Translations under genes and position numbers: made by a program
Shown: positions 17,618 through 20,099 of the stretch, in pieces
Numbering within the stretch: the first letter of the stretch is position 1
Layout of the letters: each line of letters starts with the position of its first letter
Assembly: GCA_011763485.2 (NCBI GenBank)
Contig: JAANSK020289934.1
Span: forward strand, 1 to 20,099
Origin: Isoetes engelmannii
Taxonomy: Eukaryota; Streptophyta; Lycopodiopsida; Isoetales; Isoetaceae
DNA length: 20,099 nt
Reading direction: 5' to 3'
The notes under the pieces: model-generated
The model's database searches: none
Told to the model about the DNA's origin: nothing
What the model saw: the letters and a program-made list of their open reading frames with translations, nothing else

Positions 17618-17891
17618 AAATATCGCTCTACAAAGACCAGATTAATCCTACGCTCGCCAAGAGTTCACGGCGGTACTTGGTAATATATTTACCCATATAA
17701 AAGCGTAGAGCGATTGCCTCCATTGGCACAGGAGCACACCGCCCCAGAATTGAGACAGGCAGATGGGCACGGGAGGAGCAAGAACAGAGGGTCAATGCTG
17801 CCAACTAGGAGTTATTGAAGATGAGGTCCACACTCTTCAACAATATCCAGGATTTGCAGCTATCTGAGCATGTTATGAGGGGTCGGATACA
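17618..17891. other. Spacer (274 bp) between inverted-repeat arms
   Basis: The two arms diverge here. It contains its own perfect 10-bp inverted pair, ATCGCTCTAC (17622-17631) and GTAGAGCGAT (17705-17714), so a short hairpin sits at the loop edge. No coding signal is seen. Confidence 0.7.
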
Positions 17892-19329
17892 GCTAACCAA
17901 CCGCCACATGTGATGATGAACACATCTGTGATAGGAGCATTGGGTCTTACATTCAAGAGATACTGTAAATGCAAGCTCAATTATACCCCTAATCACCACA
18001 CAACCATGTACAATGTATAGTTTGTTAACAAGTTTATTGTTGCTAAGGTTATCCCTTGAAAACCCTTTGGTGCGGGGCTTTTCTAATCCTGGACGGTAAT
18101 AGGCTGATTAATCATCATTGTTTAGTTTAGATCCCATAGGCCATTTGGTCTATGTAGACGATAAAGTCCAATTTAATTCTATTCGATTCAATTCAATTCA
18201 ATTCAATTGAGGACTCGAATCATGCCAAGTTATGTTGTGGCAGCAATTGTTGATCCACATCATCCGCTCAACTTGAATGGCGACCTTGGTTGCATATAAA
18301 TGCTTAATCTGATGCCAGTAATCTTGCAGATTGAGGAGTTGTTTAATATGTTGTGTCAACCTTTGTTTTGAATGCATATGTGCAAATGGTCGTAGGCCTA
18401 CCACCTCACATGCCATCATCACTAGGGCGGCCTTAATGAGTGGTCATTTGCGCTAGCTACCTTGTTGATACATAGAACTTCCCTTTTTGTGCTTCGAATT
18501 CGATTGTGTTTTTGTTTTAGACTTGTGTTTGAAGCTGTTGTATTTTTAGGGTTTTGCTGAGGTGATGCCACCAACACCTATATTGTGTTGTTTCTATTAT
18601 GAATAGAATTAAGATATTTTTTGCACAATGTTGTTCCTTGCTTTTCTTTGTGACTTGGATGGGAAAGATGACAAAACCGTAGCCTTGCTCAGGTTCGACT
18701 CTTGAGGAGCACGATTTTTCTTATTTTTTTTTATAGGTGCTCAATTCTTAGTGAACTTTTGGACCTTTGGATATTTGTTCATCTTGGATTTAGGTTTCCA
18801 TGTATTTTAAAGGTGGAAGTATTTTAAAGGTATACATGCCATGATGCCCCAAATATTACATATGGGTCCGGGCTTGTGCCCCGTGATAAGGCGAATTGAG
18901 TATGTTATCATTATCTTTTATCGAAATGGGAAATCTAGTGGCAAGGGAATTTAGTATGTTATCATTGTCTGTATCTGAATGGAAAATCGCTTCTAGTATG
19001 TTGCCATCGCCATTTCAAAAATCTAGTATGTTATCATTGTCTTTTATCTGCATGAGAACCATTTCTCAGAATGACAAATCTGCTTTAAATATTGCTTAGA
19101 GACAAAGGTTAAACATCTGATACATTGTTGTTACATCTGTAAACAAATTGGAAACATGTGATGAAGGAGATAGTGATTGATCAAGGATTGATGAGTCTCC
19201 CAAAGTAAATACAGATTTTTTAGGTAATGAGGCTAGGCTGGGCTTGCATAAGGATTAAAAATGAGATTATAAGAGGTGGATAGATTCTCAAATATTGGTG
19301 ACTGTTACCTACATTCATTACCTTCCTTG
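17892..19329. repeat. Right arm of the long inverted repeat
   Basis: The stretch 17892-18888 inverts 16650-17617, and about 18985-19329 inverts 11837-12263. The joining 95 bp (18889-18984) has no partner in the left arm. It carries extra copies of a TAGTATGTTATCATT-type repeat, which recurs about four times between 18895 and 19045 but only twice in the left arm. An AATTC microsatellite at about 18183-18208 also exists only in this arm. The T-arm-like motif recurs at 18688-18706. The outer end is CCTTCCTTG at 19329. No clear target duplication flanks the outer ends. Confidence 0.9.
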
Positions 19330-19519
19330 TACTCTACTCCATTATATTATACCTGAGCTAGGGTATTTAGGAATACAAATGCCTAAGTACTATAAGCTAC
19401 TCCAACATATTGCTATGATCTAAGGTTTAGAATTGAATTGAATTGAATTCTAAGTATACAAACAAGGTTGTAGATTTCATTTACATTTACACAATAATTA
19501 GAGGCGTTCATAAATTTTT
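19330..19519. other. AT-rich flank with microsatellite
   Basis: This gap between the inverted repeat and the ZIP relic holds a GAATT pentamer run at about 19432-19450, the inverse of the runs near 7641 and 18186. Nothing else is recognisable. Confidence 0.6.
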
Positions 19520-20013
19520 GTGAGGATCGTATCACAAGAATGTGCAAGCTTTGAAGTTACTCGCGGATGCATTAGAAACCTTATTCATTCTTTCTTCTTA
19601 GGTGTTGGAGCTTGGTATCTTGGCACATTCTGTCATTATTGGAATCTCTCTTGGTACTTCGAATCAATCAAAGACTATTAAACCATTGATGGGCGCTCTT
19701 AAATTTCATCAACTTTTTTAAGTTGTTGCACTAGGAGGTGTATTTCCCTAGTAAGTAATCCGCCACCTTGTGTTCCATCGTATAAATTAGTTATTCAACA
19801 CTAATACTTCAAATACTATTTATAGGCTGGATTCAAGCGTGTCTATGTGGTCTTAATGGCACTGTTTTTTATCATAACAACTTCCCTCGGAGTTGCAATT
19901 GGAATAGGAATACCTTCCACTTACAATGAGAACTATCCTAGAGCACACATTGTAGAAGGCATATTTAATTCTATGTCTGTCGGGATATTAATCTACATGG
20001 CCTTAGTTGACCT
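19520..20013 (+). pseudogene. ZIP-family metal (Zn/Fe) transporter, 3' half, decayed
   Basis: ZIP proteins carry zinc or iron across plant membranes. The first piece ends VRIVSQ (19520-19537), but the next bases are GAATGT where a GTATGT donor would be expected. Exon 19602-19750 encodes [20 protein letters not shown], the transmembrane IV signature with its His and Gly residues, and [15 protein letters not shown] at 19719-19721 then replaces the usual Glu codon. The frame continues as VALGGVF to a GTAAGT donor at 19751. The last exon, from 19826, encodes the final membrane segments (VLMALFFIITTSLGVAIGIG, STYNENYPRAHIVEGIFN, SVGILIYMALVDL). The family C-terminus is cut off near 20013 by a LINE fragment. 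Membrane segments I-III are absent. Clearly dead. Confidence 0.88.
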
Positions 20014-20099
20014 TAAACGATGAGTCCTCTGTGCCCTTATTGTGGTCTTCATCTTGAGACGGTGGAGCATTGTCTGGTCCTCTGCCCTCACTTGCAGGC
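20014..20099 (+). mobile_element. 5'-truncated LINE fragment: zinc-binding domain of a non-LTR reverse transcriptase
   Basis: From 20020 the frame reads SPLCPYCGLHLETVEHCLVL and then CPHLQ to the window end. The CX2C...ETVEH...CP pattern is that of the zinc-binding domain at the C-terminal side of plant LINE reverse transcriptases (zf-RVT). Ligands are at 20032, 20041, 20068 and 20083. It abuts the ZIP relic, and the join lies within 20011-20022. LINEs are usually truncated at the 5' end on insertion, which fits. The element continues outside the window, so its length is unknown. Confidence 0.7.

Noticed and set aside
17501-17999. Two mirrored open frames sharing VIRGIIELAFT in opposite inverted-repeat arms
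   Set aside because: They mirror each other because the DNA is inverted-repeated. The arms differ by frame-breaking indels, which argues against a conserved protein.

Overview
The window looks like nuclear DNA of a land plant. The evidence is one intact, eight-exon eIF2-gamma gene with a plant-like protein and short GT-AG introns, a ZIP metal-transporter relic, and many LTR, LINE and foldback repeats. I cannot name the species. The Ty3/gypsy relic has integrase and gag wording unlike the usual seed-plant chromoviruses, which weakly hints at a non-seed plant.

Layout. 1-5250: a decayed Ty3/gypsy element on the minus strand (integrase, RNase H, RT, protease and gag reading from left to right), full of stops and frameshifts, with a promoter-like upstream region and a tRNA-like, tandemly duplicated hairpin segment. 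5250-8490: gene-free repeats, including a 260-bp tandem duplication and a 372-bp insertion with 31-bp repeats and a 107-nt palindrome. 8488-8820: a GC-rich cluster of inverted repeats just upstream of eIF2-gamma. 9146-11532 (+): eIF2-gamma, the only gene here that looks functional.

11837-19329: a very long inverted repeat. The right arm (17892-19329) is almost continuous. The left arm is split into 11837-12263 and 16650-17617 by about 4.4 kb of unrelated DNA. That 4.4 kb carries a minus-strand gene with the three motifs of an HUH (Rep-type) single-strand endonuclease. The HUH gene is itself broken near its N-terminus by a 1.55-kb solo LTR (TG...CA, 5-bp imperfect target duplication). The order of events reads as: inverted repeat, then HUH element, then LTR.

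19520-20020: the last transmembrane half of a ZIP transporter, with a mutated splice donor and a nonsense codon, running straight into the zinc-finger end of a LINE-type reverse transcriptase that continues past the window.

The HUH element nested in the inverted repeat is the best candidate for something little described. A second curiosity is a 21-nt identity between the inverted repeat and eIF2-gamma exon 6. All alignments were made by eye, so repeat borders are good to about 5-10 bp.
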